Below are positions 22,913 to 32,770 of a stretch of DNA of 64,000 nt, in pieces. Made by a program: the position numbers and the translations under genes. Below the pieces are notes generated by a model. It ran no database searches. It saw only the letters and a program-made list of their open reading frames with translations, and had not been told where the DNA came from. Every line of letters begins with the position of its first letter. Position 1 is the first letter of the stretch. Origin of the DNA: Venturia oleaginea (taxonomy: Eukaryota; Ascomycota; Dothideomycetes; Venturiales; Venturiaceae). The stretch lies in contig JABMLP010000034.1 in the NCBI GenBank assembly GCA_013176395.1, positions 1 to 64,000 on the forward strand, written 5' to 3'.

Positions 22913-23469
22913 CCTCTATCCAAAGTCGTGGATGGAGGCGTAGAGTAGATAGAGCAAAATTGTCAAAGGAGTCAATTGAGAGAGTAAATAGTATTTTGAA
23001 TTCGAACAAAGACACTGATTCACACCGTTCTCGGATAGAAAAAGAATGGGAGCAGTTCAGACCCAAGATGCTCTCCCGCCTTTTCTACACAAATACTATA
23101 GTGAACGATATATACTCTCTTAAAACTCTCCTTGATAATGGATCTAGCTGCTACGCATCAATAAACGAGGAGAAAGCTTCGCAGATGGACCTTGAAGTAC
23201 TCCCTATTAGTCCGCGTACTATAGGTGGAGTTCTTAAGGAAGAAGGACAGACCCAAGTGACAAAAATTGCGAAGTTGAACCTAGATTTAGGGGGACTTAT
23301 ATGCAACGCTTTTGCTTATATAGTCCCGGGACAATTTGAGGATCTTCTACTAGGCAGGCCTTTTCTCAAGGACACCAAAGCCGTTATCAATGAATCTAAA
23401 GGTACTCTTACCTTTGCAAACGGGATTAGCATTCGCGATGCTAAATTTGAAGACAAACTTGAAATATAA
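22913..23469 (+). pseudogene. gypsy-B retropepsin-like protease, truncated pol
   Basis: After the gag stop another frame holds LKTLLDNGSSCYASINEEKA, the retropepsin-like active-site block (D-N-G-S here, where D-S-G-S or D-T-G is usual), and FEDLLLGRPFLKDTKAVINE, the usual second hairpin. The frame ends at 23467-23469 exactly where the sequence turns into LTR. A pol normally continues with reverse transcriptase here, so pol is deleted. Confidence 0.75.
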
Positions 23470-23606
23470 GCTGTCTTCCCTCACTTGCGAAACACCTTTG
23501 AGGGTTGAACTCTTACACATTAGATGAAAGCTTTATAGAAATAATGTTTTGCCTACCACCGCTATTAGTCGAGATACCTGCGCCGGTAATGACTACAACA
23601 TTTGTT

Positions 23607-24335
23607 TTATGGCCAGCAGACATGCAAGATGAGCGAAGGCAGCTGGTCGACGAGTAAGTAGATCAGGCCTCGCAGTACGGCTGTGGCGTTGTTGATTCGA
23701 GAGTCAGTAGCCTGAAGGAAGAAAAGGGCTAGAATCATCCTAGTATTCGACTTCTCTATTTCGTTGATGATGCCGCAGAGCAACATAGTCTTGCCCATAC
23801 CTGATGAGATTGTGCGACAATATGTTGCAATGTGTTGCAATATGGTAACATCTCCTGCGGCATCAAGGCCGAAGTTCAGCCTTGTACTCTCAATCGTGTA
23901 TATATAGCCCTCATTTTCCACTGGGCTTGAGGGGGTCATTTCATTTGAGTTTATACTTATGTCTCATTTTTTGGTGCAGCTTATACATCGTTGAAATCTT
24001 GTCATTACCGGGATCGCCCTTGATCCACAGCAGTCGACTCTTATGATTGTGGCGCCATTGATGAAAGTCGGAGTGTTGGAGGATCTAGTAGTATGAGTCC
24101 TGTAGTAGGCCGCCTTTAGTGTATTCAATACGCTTCTTCTCATCGCGGGGATTGGTAAGGCGTAAATCTTGGACACATTCCCCCAGCTTGTTGATCTCCT
24201 CCTCAAGTCGTTTGAATGCACTCGCCATCCCTTCGCCATAGCGAAGAGGTATACGGACGTCGAAGATGCCGAGTAGTAAGTACGCTTTATCTTCTCCGAC
24301 CTTGGTCTCGCGTCGTTCTATCCATGGGATCGCTC
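23607..24335 (-). pseudogene. HET/NACHT NLR gene remnant
   Basis: On the minus strand, EDKAYLLLGIFDVRIPLRYGEG is the block that follows HET domains in fungal NLR genes. After it come FKRLEEEINKLGECVQ and RIEYTKGGLLQDSYY, then an in-frame TAG (24085-24087) where Trp is usual. SRLLWIKGDPG then starts the NACHT Walker A motif. A solo LTR (23802-24004) cuts the motif, which resumes as GMGKTMLLCGI, followed by FFLQATDSRINNATAVLRGL. Such proteins act in non-self recognition and heterokaryon incompatibility. Both the N-terminal HET domain and the C-terminal repeats are missing. Confidence 0.85.
23802..24004 (-). repeat. Solo LTR in the NLR Walker A motif
   Basis: 203 bp with TG...CA ends, flanked by atacc (23797-23801) and ttacc (24005-24009), a 5-bp duplication with one mismatch. 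Removing the LTR and one copy joins GDPG to MGKTML in frame. Orientation is uncertain; the minus strand begins TGACAAGATT, like the copia-4 LTR. Confidence 0.8.
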
Positions 24336-24366
24336 ATTGACGCTGAACTGCGACAAACGCGATCCT

Positions 24367-24597
24367 TGTTGAACAGTGGCATGCCAGTCCTTGATACCTC
24401 AGGCATAGTGCACGTGATAGATGCCAAGGAATGCATTGACATGCATATATATGCATGCAGATGCAACGGTGTACTTAACCTCTGCAGTCAATACAGTCAA
24501 GTCACAGGGTGACACTCGTTCTGTTCATCGGCTCCTATCGTTAAGTTCGTGTTGAATCTACTTCCGAATAACTCTGTTTTGCTCGTTCAGCGTAACA
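24367..24597 (+). repeat. copia LTR (copia-5 family)
   Basis: 231 bp, TGTTGAACAGTGG to GCGTAACA. It is directly followed by GGTTATGAGCCC (24598-24609), the initiator-tRNA-Met anticodon-loop primer site used by the other copia elements here. So it is a 5' LTR of an element whose body is missing, not a clean solo LTR. Confidence 0.8.
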
Positions 24598-24609
24598 GGT
24601 TATGAGCCC

Positions 24610-26162
24610 TATCTGGTCAAACACACGACACTCCAGATCAAAGCCGTGCAACCTGACGTTCAGATCTCTTGGAGTTACTGGAACTATTACAGAAATAATG
24701 AGGAAATACGAGGACGAGATGAGGCCTCTACTCAAGCTGCTGGCTGATGTATTGCCTTCCCAACTCCAAATCGAGCGGGACGACAATAGCGGACTAGAAT
24801 CTCGCAATCTCTTCGAGTGGTACTTGGTCGATCGATACACGGTGGTGGGAATTAGCGAAGAGAGAGATGCGATGCTTGGGTGTAAAGGAGTCCCTTCAGG
24901 TCATAATTATTTTCGAGCCAAAGCATTTTGAAGTAGAAACCTGGAGAAAAGGGTTCTTGCAGACCGATACAAATTCTCGTGGGCGATGGATCAGGATTCC
25001 GCGCTAGCCTCCGGAGGACATCAGGGCTCTTGAGGTGGGCCGTGAACTATGAACCCATGAAGATGATTAAGCTCAGATGGTGCGTTGGAGAACACTTGCC
25101 GATTCACTGTACTCAGCACTTTTGAATTGGACTTCAGAGCGCTCTTTGTCGTTCAAGAATGCCTTAACTGTAGTCGCTTCACAAATCAGCAACTCTTCCA
25201 GATTTCTCCGCCCCAATTTGTGGAAGCTGTGTGAGCCTGTATTGGAGGACCAGGCGCAGGTCGTCCGCGATAGCAATGAATGACCGGGATGAACCGACGT
25301 GAGCTGGCACGCGATTAAGTATTGTGAGATGAAGAGTGGATGGTTTTCAAATTGCGACGGAGGAGAGACTCGGAGCCTTGCCGGACGGTGTCAATCCTGC
25401 TGATGTTGTTAGGGATGAAAGTTGAAGCAGAGTTACAACAACTGACCTATAGGTTTCTCCACAAGTTTCCCAGTTTGGTGAGGAGTAGAAGGATGGCGTA
25501 AAGTCCAAGTGTTGACGTAAGGCGCCGAGGTAAGCTGGGAGGCAGCAAGAGAAAGTAATAAGTAATCATAAGATGGCGAGGCAAATCAGGAAGAGTACAA
25601 GCGCTGGTCTCATTTTGACAGATCTTTGGGTAGTGGTAAAGATATGTTCTGAGTCTAGCTTTCTGAGGTATTGGTTGAAAGGGAACGCAGAGCGGAAGGA
25701 CTCACTGGTTATATAGACATCTAGAAAAGAGCAGGTGTATACTGTTAGTATTCAGCGACGTGTGTAGGTTGTATGTCTCAAGCTCGTGGATTGCAGCACG
25801 GAGTGGAACAACTTCAACAGGACACGTTTCAAAAGGGCTGGTGGGCTCTTTAGCAGGCCTGGGCGGCTCCATAGAGAGCACCTAATCTCAATCTTTCATC
25901 TTCGTCACTCAACTCTCAAGCACCGCATGAATCTGCCTACCACGAGCTATCAGCAGCATACGATAGACCGTATCGTCCCGCCCGTTCTCGAGCCTCCGCG
26001 GTTCTCCCTTTTGCGTGAGCCTGCTGGTCCTGTGCAGTGCTCTTTCATACCAGCTACGGCCATCTCATCCGTTGCAACAACGACACTAGGACAATTTTTA
26101 CAACTCGCATTCCAAGTCGCCCTTTTCTCACTAGCGATTGTTTCTTTCTTATCGCTCTTGCG
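24610..26162. other. No assignable gene
   Basis: A 109-codon plus-strand frame at 24602-24931 (with TITEIMRKYEDEMRPLLKLL) and a shorter one at 25077-25283 look protein-like but match nothing I recognise. The rest shows no coding pattern. 25800-26160 probably contains the promoter and 5' leader of the next gene. Confidence 0.4.
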
Positions 26163-27044
26163 ATGGCAGCTCCTTACTTCAATCCTGCGAACAATTACGA
26201 AAACCAGCACAAAGGAAGCAAAGACCTCGCGATCAACAACACATATACCCGACGTTTTTTGGCTCGTTTAGCACTTCACACCACGGCCAGATTCTTTCAC
26301 CGGGATGGCGCTTGTATACCAATTTCGAAATACAGAATCATCAAAACAGGATATTATGTACACCTAACGGAAGCCGTCACAATGAAGTATATCGCAGAAC
26401 ACACCTCGATACCTGTTCCTAAAGTTTACTGCTCCTTTCTCCACAAAAACCGAGCTTACCTTGTCATGGAACGAATCCAAGGCGAAGAATTAGCAAGTGC
26501 CTGGAAGAAACTCTCTCCTGAGTCCCTTGGGAAAATTTTCTCGCAACTAAAAGACATGGTCCAGGAGCTTCGGGCTTTGGAACCGCCGCCTGGTACGGGA
26601 GTTCAAAGTTGTATTGGTAGCTCTTTGTACGACTCCCGTCTCCCGCATGGGACCCCACGCTTTGGGCCGTTCACAACAATTCAAGACTTTCATCGATGGC
26701 TGAGAGGCAATCTTCAAGCAACACAGATAGGCGACCACGTCGGCAGCCAGGACGCCAACGACATCAAAACCATGATTGCGAAACAGGAAGGTCAATGGCC
26801 ACCCCCAGTTTTCACACATTGCGATTTAAACCCATTCAACATCTTAGTTTCTGGGGACAAGATAGTTGGAATTATTGATTGGGAGTCATCGGGGTGGTAT
26901 CCTCCCTATTGGGAATTCACAACTGCATGGTTTGGAAACAGGACTAGAACTGAATGGCAGGGCATTCTCCATTCCCTACTTCACCCTTATCCGGAAGAAC
27001 TAAAAATGGAAAGAACTCGCAACCAATGGTGGGGCGATTGTTGA
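26163..27044 (+). CDS. Aminoglycoside-phosphotransferase-like (APH family) protein
   Basis: 293 codons, no intron needed. The kinase-like fold shows SKYRIIKTGYYVHLTEAVTM with the ATP-site Lys region, then HTSIPVPKVYCSF and AYLVMERIQGEEL (hinge). The catalytic loop is HCDLNPFNILV (H219, D221, N226) and the metal-binding Asp is in GIIDWESSGW (D239). Fungal genomes carry many such APH-fold proteins; a few phosphorylate small molecules and most have no known substrate. The frame is open further upstream, but the ATG at 26163 (context gcgATGgc) precedes the conserved part closely. The gene is intact amid decayed repeats. A true antibiotic-resistance role cannot be inferred. Confidence 0.85.
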   Translation: MAAPYFNPANNYENQHKGSKDLAINNTYTRRFLARLALHTTARFFHRDGACIPISKYRIIKTGYYVHLTEAVTMKYIAEHTSIPVPKVYCSFLHKNRAYLVMERIQGEELASAWKKLSPESLGKIFSQLKDMVQELRALEPPPGTGVQSCIGSSLYDSRLPHGTPRFGPFTTIQDFHRWLRGNLQATQIGDHVGSQDANDIKTMIAKQEGQWPPPVFTHCDLNPFNILVSGDKIVGIIDWESSGWYPPYWEFTTAWFGNRTRTEWQGILHSLLHPYPEELKMERTRNQWWGDC

Positions 27045-27081
27045 ATTATGTGCGCTCCCAATCGAGGCGACTATTCCCACC

Positions 27082-27730
27082 TTAAGGCACGCTCTCCTTC
27101 CCTTCGATCAAATCATAAGTCGGTTTAGGTTTCAATAAATCCTCTGTCTTCGCATACCTCCCTGCAGCAGTTTTCTGTGCAACATATTGCCTTGCAAACT
27201 TCTCAATAGTTCCCCAATCGAGCTCAGAAGAGCCCACGCAGCTACCGTTGTGCGCAATCTCTGCTAGAGCCTGCACAACCCATGTACGACATCTCCAGTT
27301 TGGGTCCCCATTGACGACGGGAATATTGCGAAGAAGCTCAATTAGACGTTGTTCATTCTCCACCTTTGCAACAACAATACGAGCGAGTAGGTTGTACGTT
27401 GCTCTGATATCGCTGACGATGTTCTCTTCGTACGTCCATCCGGTAATCGGGTGATTCTTCACGTGATAACGAATACCGGGGGTATCTGCGCTCTTCTCCG
27501 CTTTGGGTCCAGTTAGGAATCCCCAATGATATCTGGGAGCATCAGCTTATATCAGCTAATGGAGAGACTATTCAAAAACCTCCTTTCATCATTGTCAACA
27601 ACTCCGCTGGGGTATAGAGCAATATACAGACGCTTCTTGTTTGGAGTTGCAACGCTTGGAAAGTAGCGGAGATAGCTTGAATTAGACGTATGTGACTTGC
27701 TGGCGGTTGGTAATTGTGAGACCGAGGAAC
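27082..27730 (-). CDS. DUF6914-type fungal protein, start unresolved
   Basis: The last exon (27532 down to 27082) reads YHWGFLTGPKAEK, then GWTYEENIV, ATYNLLARIVVAKV, GDPNWRCRTWVVQALAEI and finally TYDLIEGKE, matching in order the fungal DUF6914 family as I recall it. A 47-bp intron (27533-27579, GT..CAG, branch-like GCTGAT) joins it to an upstream exon ending VVDNDERR with KKRLYIALYPSG before it. That frame stays open upstream to about 27770 with no ATG, so the start may lie in another exon. The GTTTTT donor is weak. The function of the family is not known. About 150-200 residues are visible, near the usual length. Confidence 0.65.
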
Positions 27731-27774
27731 TGTATAAGGTTAGACTCAGAAGTGGACACTGTAAAGAGTTTTAT

Positions 27775-27921
27775 TTTACCGTTCTGAGGCCCAGAAACCA
27801 GCTGGAAAGCCTTGTGCTCCTGTTACAAGCTGGTAGTATATACCACGTGAGTCGTTGACGATGATCTTGTAATGATAAGCCAAATTAGTGTCATCGATAT
27901 TATTGGGGGTGTAAAATGACA
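27775..27921 (-). CDS. Short hypothetical ORF with possible intron
   Basis: From the ATG (27921-27919) 48 codons begin MSFYTPNNIDDTNLAYHYK and include YYQLVTGAQGFPAGFW. The stop overlaps a good intron pattern: donor GTAAAA at 27779, branch TCTAAC and acceptor ATACAG at 27730. It may therefore be a first exon. Splicing there enters a frame different from the DUF6914 exon. Not recognised. Confidence 0.3.
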
Positions 27922-28052
27922 TGATTGAAGAAGGTCTCAGCGTTTACAAATATCTCATAAATCAGATGTTCCTTCGTGCGAGTTTTGGCGGGCCGACTGC
28001 ACCACTGCATGGCTTCCGCTACCGGAGTATCTATTCTCCTATAACTAACGTG

Positions 28053-29090
28053 TTCCACCAGCGAGCTGATCAACCCACCGAGTTGGTCAACCCACCGAGC
28101 TGGTCAAAAGGCTTGGCACAACGAACTCATATTACGCATCCTCAATTTCATCACTATCAAATAAGGAGCCTACGTACGTTGTGCTCGCATCTAATTCAGA
28201 AGATATCTCAGTATCTTTTTGGTACGTTCGCGCGTTATGCCCGGTCCCGCCACAGTTCCCACAGCGCCTTACAGTTGGTTGGGCTTTTTCTTGATCACCA
28301 CTACCACGAGCCTTCTTTGATCCCTGAGGCGCGACAGACGCCTCAGCAGCTACCTGCGCTGCTGCAGTCCCATACTCTATAGTACCACCTTGCTGGATCC
28401 ACTTCCATTTGCGCGATTTTCGCTTCGTCATTACTGCCAATTGCTCTTCAAGCTCGTGGTTTCGTGCAATATGTAGAGCATTCTGGTGCAGCATCAATTC
28501 AGCGCCCTTGACAAGCTGAGAGAAGCCAGTCTGCGCAGTAACTGGTGACTGAGTGAAAGATTCGCGTACGAGCTTTGATTGAGATCCAAATTTTTGAGTA
28601 TTGCTTGGAGTTTTCGACTGCCACGGCGTCTCCTGCGGTGGGGGTGCTGGTGGGGTACGTAGCCGTACTTCAAGGCGATCCAATACCGCCTGCGCGTTGA
28701 TAGGGACTAGCCCTACTGCCTCAAGGCCTTTTGACAGTTCTCTTTTGTAAACACGTCGAAAAACGCGTCTCTGAAGGCAGGGAGAAAGCCTTGTTGATAT
28801 GGTAGACGCGTCGGCGTGCCAAGTCCCGGACGTGTTGGGAGTACTTGCGCTTCAACGGCGAGAAGCAGACCACATCAAGCGGCTGGAGGATATGCGATGA
28901 ATGAGGTGGCATACAGAGGGTTAGGATATTATGTTCGAGGCAGTAGTCCTTGAAATCCTGGTTGAGATGGCTCTCATGGCCGTCCAAGATGAGCAGCCTA
29001 TACCCCCCTACTTGACGCGCCTTTGTATGCGCTGCGGCTATATCGTAGAGTGCGTAAACCTTGTGTGAAAGCGACTCCCAGTCCTATTGA
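28053..29090 (-). pseudogene. pogo/Fot1-type transposase, C-terminal part with 3' end
   Basis: On the minus strand GGYRLLILDGHESHLNQDF and MPPHSSHILQPLDVVCFSPL are the DDE core of fungal pogo elements. Then comes a long hydrophilic tail (28683 down to 28132) with a C-terminal zinc knuckle, CGNCGGTGHNARTY, whose last Cys is Tyr; TGC to TAC is a CpA->TpA change on the other strand. The frame breaks near 28720-28790. At 28053-28107 three ~17-bp direct repeats ('cgagctggtcaacccac' type) followed by 'ggcttggcaca' mirror the layout at 2242-2290, so they are the element's inverted terminus. The N-terminal half is absent. Confidence 0.82.
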
Positions 29091-29214
29091 GATGCTGCAT
29101 TGGGGCGGCAACTGTAGTTAATCTTCCGCCGTGTTGTCAGAAATGGAGGTATGATAGAGCTACTTGTGATGCATGAAAACCTACTGATATGTTTGCATAA
29201 ACCGCCATTATGCC

Positions 29215-30086
29215 CTAATCCTCTTCACTGTCTAACCCTAGCCAGTCCTTCGTAGGTCCACCACCGACTTGGTAAGTAGCTGTCCATATCTTAGTTACTC
29301 GACTGTCTTTTCCTGCCGCTCTTTGTGCATAGGGCTCCTTAAATATTTGACGTATATTGGTAAGTAATTTCTCAATCGCCGACGCTAGAAGTGCCGCGTT
29401 GGAGTCTCCGGGTAAAGTGTCTTAGATCTAATTATGGTCGATAAATATGATTGGCGTTTCTTGAGTAATGACACTGTCTGCAGGTATATAGCCGTTTGCA
29501 AATAGACCTCGACTTTTACCCTCTACCCCGGCCACAGTCCTGAACAACGAGCTCCGGATAGAACCATGATCTTTTGACACAGACAAAATGGATTCGAAAA
29601 GGAGCTGTGCACGCTTTAGGATCGTTATGATGGATATACCCTTCTCGTGGTCGAATTCCGGATGCACAAATACACAATATCGCTGGATATGATTCGCTGA
29701 CCATATACAGTCGGATTGTTGATTATACGAGATGTTGTGCTGCAGGGTGTGAAGATCGAAGTCGTGAATAAAATTCGGGTCCTGAACTCTATCGTTTTTC
29801 TCACTAATGACAAATTCGTGCGCATCTCGCCCGCTGATTGATAAATGCAAGCTAGATGGATCACTACCAAAGACTTACGCGATGCAAATAAATTCGATTT
29901 CCATCACATTTCGGTTGGCGGAAGGCGAGAATCTGTGCCGGTCGTATACAATGACCATAAGGATCGTCTTCTTTGCAACAGCCGCTGAACTGCCTCATGG
30001 TCTGGTCGAACAGCATCTATTATCTCTGCTGGGTGGACCTTTTGATGTAATGTTTGTGCGAATAAGGTCACTTTTGATTTTGCCAA
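29215..30086 (-). pseudogene. SET-domain protein remnant
   Basis: On the minus strand the frame contains GKSRGLFANGYIPADSVITQ, the start of a SET domain of the fungal stand-alone type. After two stops (TAG and TAA at about 29428-29422) the same frame continues LPGDSNAALLASAIEKLLTN to a stop at 29215. Upstream coding is split: HPAEIIDAVRPDHEAVQRLL from the ATG near 30086, a frame change near 29965, then a possible GTAAGT donor near 29880. SET proteins methylate lysine side chains, but the conserved catalytic NHSC-type block is not visible. Probably dead. Confidence 0.5.
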
Positions 30087-30339
30087 TGCGCGGGAACATG
30101 TGGAGCTGCGCCTCTATGTGCTTATTCATCACTACAAGCCACGCCGCTTTCCATTCCCGCGTCGCGCTCACATCTGCTTCTCTTTATCCTCCACATCTTA
30201 CGGCTGGACCAGGACCTTCCTGCCTCCTACCTTCTTACCTAGCCTCTCCACCTCTTATTCGAAGCGCCATCTGCTTCCCGTAGCTATATGTTGCACCGCT
30301 CTATACCGTCAGCTTTTGTCTCCGTCCCCCCTTCTCGCC

Positions 30340-32770
30340 ATGGCCGACCTCCTCACCCGGCCAGAGGCAATCAAAATTAAACCTATTGGAGATGGCTTGA
30401 GTGCATTTCGTGACTTGTCCAAGTCAGTCTGTAACGGCCTATGCTTCCCCGTCTCCACGAATGCTCTACTCCAGATGAGCAATGAGGGTAACTTCTGTTG
30501 GCTTGTTGCAAGGTCTCTCTAACGGACATAGGTCTGCAAAATCTAGCACTTGATCTTGTTTTAGCATTGCAAGGACTTCCTGCCTCTCGTGTCCTGCCTT
30601 CTAGCACTGGGCGCGGCAATCTCTTTGGCGATCTCCTAAATCTCAATGCAGCAATCAATGCTGACGGCTTCGACTTTGAACGAATCGCCCCTCTTCTCAA
30701 CGCGGTCCTCAACAATGAGACTGATGAACTCATCTGGAATAATGTCTACGCGGCCGTCGCCAGACCAACTACTCCTCTTCAATCCAACCTGCCATTTACC
30801 GCCTCCTTTCAACAGACACCCTGGACTTTCAACACTGGCAGCTTCGCAGACACATCCGACCTTCGGAGGCATGTTGATCCCATACTCAAAGCCGAAGTAG
30901 AAGATGACCTCATAATCGACCATCCCCAATTCTTTGACACTTTCTTCGGACAAGTTCCACAGCTTCGAGAGATATCGACAGCTGTGTTCCAGATGTGCAA
31001 AGATTCAGAGCCGTCGTTATACACGGAAGACGCTGGCTGGGCGGAGTGGCCAGAGGGCTGTGAAGAGTTAAGGGTATTAAACTGGCTCAGTCGCCATGTC
31101 AAAAAATTCCTGCTTTTCGCGAGTGAAAGAGGATTCCGTCCCCACAAACGTCGACGATGCGTTACCACCCCAAACAAGCCTATCCCTGGGTCGGTCAGCA
31201 AACGAAAGCTGGACGTCGGCTTCGCCTATGAGTTGAGCGGAGACGACGATGGGCTCGCTAGCACATGGTCCGATATCCTTGTCCCTGGCGAGCTCAAGGG
31301 TCATTCGCGGGAAGACAACCATCGGAGCACTTGGCTTGACTTGATCAAATATGCGCGGGAGGTGTTTAGCGGACAAGACACCCGTCGATTCGTTCCAGGC
31401 TTTACCATCTATGGGTCACTCATGCGTCTGTGGGTATTTGACAGACTTGGAGGAGTTGCTTCTCAAGCATTCGACATCAACAAAGATGGTCAAATGTTCG
31501 TTTCGGCAATTCTGGGGTATCTATGGATGGATAAAGAAGAGCTGGGCTTCGATCCTACTATACTAGAAGAGGATTCCCGAAGGTACACCAGTATTGTGCG
31601 GAATGGGTTGGTGGAGCGGATTTACCTGGAAGAACTCATCCAGCGGCAATCTTCGGTCGCAGGTCGAGCGACTACCTGCTGGAGAAGCTCCCCCGTCGGC
31701 CCCATTAAGGATTCATGGGAGTATGAGGAGCGACCCGAAGAGGGTCTTTTGCTGAAAGAAGCTACAGAAGCTGGAGTGGAGAACGTTGCGCGTTACTACC
31801 ATCATGAGACTGTGTACGTTGGGGGTGCGGTCGACGATGTTCGCAATAACGTTCGGAAAGGATTGCAAGACGCCCACGGGAGAAATCCATTCCAAAAGCG
31901 AAGACTTGAACAGTCGGAGTCTATCACGAGCCCAGCCACGTCCGGCATATTGGACAGAGGGAGAGGGAGAAGCATCACGCGCAAGAGATCGTCGAGCTCT
32001 ATACACATATCAATGCCGCCTCCTAAACGCTCCTGTTCAGACTCCCCAGTTAAACAAGATGCCCAACGCCAACGCAATCGAGTCCATCGTCGCGTGATCA
32101 TGTGTGATATGGGAAAGAATATTTACAATGCGAGTTCCCTGGGAGCCATGCTGACAGGATTGCTGGGAGGTATCAAAGGTGAATAGTGTACTAAAGATAA
32201 CTTTGGATTCTGCTAACTAATTTAGGACATGAATCACTTTTAAACGCTAAGATCCTCCACCGTGATATATCCATCGGGAACGTCCTGCTGAACGAGGCCG
32301 AGGACGACGGCTTTCTAATCGATCTCGACCTTGCCGTTAAAACCGACCGCAAAAAGGCTTCAGGGGCACCGAGCAAGACAGGTACCAAAGTGTTCATGGC
32401 AATCGGCGCCCTTTATGGGGAGGATCACAATTTTATGCACGACTTGGAGTCGTTCTTTTGGGTGCTCTTCTGGCTCTGCGCACACTGGAATGGGCTTGGG
32501 CAAAAGAGGAGTAAATCAGAATACGAGTCTTGGAACTACAAGGACACAAAGGAATTGGCAGAAATCAAAAAAGGCAAGATAGACGAGCAGGATAAGTTTG
32601 ATAAGGAAGTGGATGAGAATTTTACCGCTTACTGTAAACCGTTGATTCCTTGCGTACAAGAGCTACGCAAAGTGGTATTCCCAGAAGGGAGAAGGTGGTT
32701 AACCCAGGATCAACGGCTGTATGCTCAGATGAAGTCAGTGCTGGAGAATGCGAAAACAAGCCTGGGGTAA
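30340..32770 (+). CDS. FunK1-type fungal protein kinase
   Basis: Three exons, 30340-30487, 30532-32178 and 32226-32770, give 779 codons in one frame. Both introns are short (44 and 47 bp) with CTAAC-type branch sites. The middle holds the FunK1 blocks VPGELKGHSREDNHRSTW, YAREVFSGQDTRRFVPGF and RLWVFDRLGG. Exon 3 holds the catalytic loop ILHRDISIGNVLLNE (H610, D612, N617), LIDLDLAV (D631, the metal-site Asp, in DLD not DFG) and HDLESFFWVLFWLC. FunK1 kinases are a family expanded in filamentous fungi, some expressed around mating; substrates are unknown. A Lys/Arg-rich stretch before exon 3 (about residues 500-550) may be a nuclear signal. No defect is seen, making it one of the few intact genes here. 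Confidence 0.9.

Larger units (their letters stand above)
20894..23517 (+). mobile_element. gypsy-B element, internally deleted
   Basis: It has a complete 5' LTR (20894-21225), a repeat-rich leader, an intact gag and a protease, then jumps directly into the last ~57 bp of an LTR (ending CTCTTACA at 23517). Reverse transcriptase, RNase H, integrase and most of the 3' LTR are absent. The flanks differ (ggatg to the left, catta to the right): copia-5 lies on one side and an NLR pseudogene on the other. The ends therefore came together by recombination or deletion, not by a simple insertion. Confidence 0.85.

Noticed and set aside
24602..24931. 109-codon frame after the copia LTR as a gene
   Set aside because: It starts inside the tRNA primer site and has no recognisable domain; kept only as an unassigned stretch.
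26163..27044. Antibiotic-resistance gene
   Set aside because: The APH fold is common in fungal genomes with unknown substrates; nothing here points to a drug.
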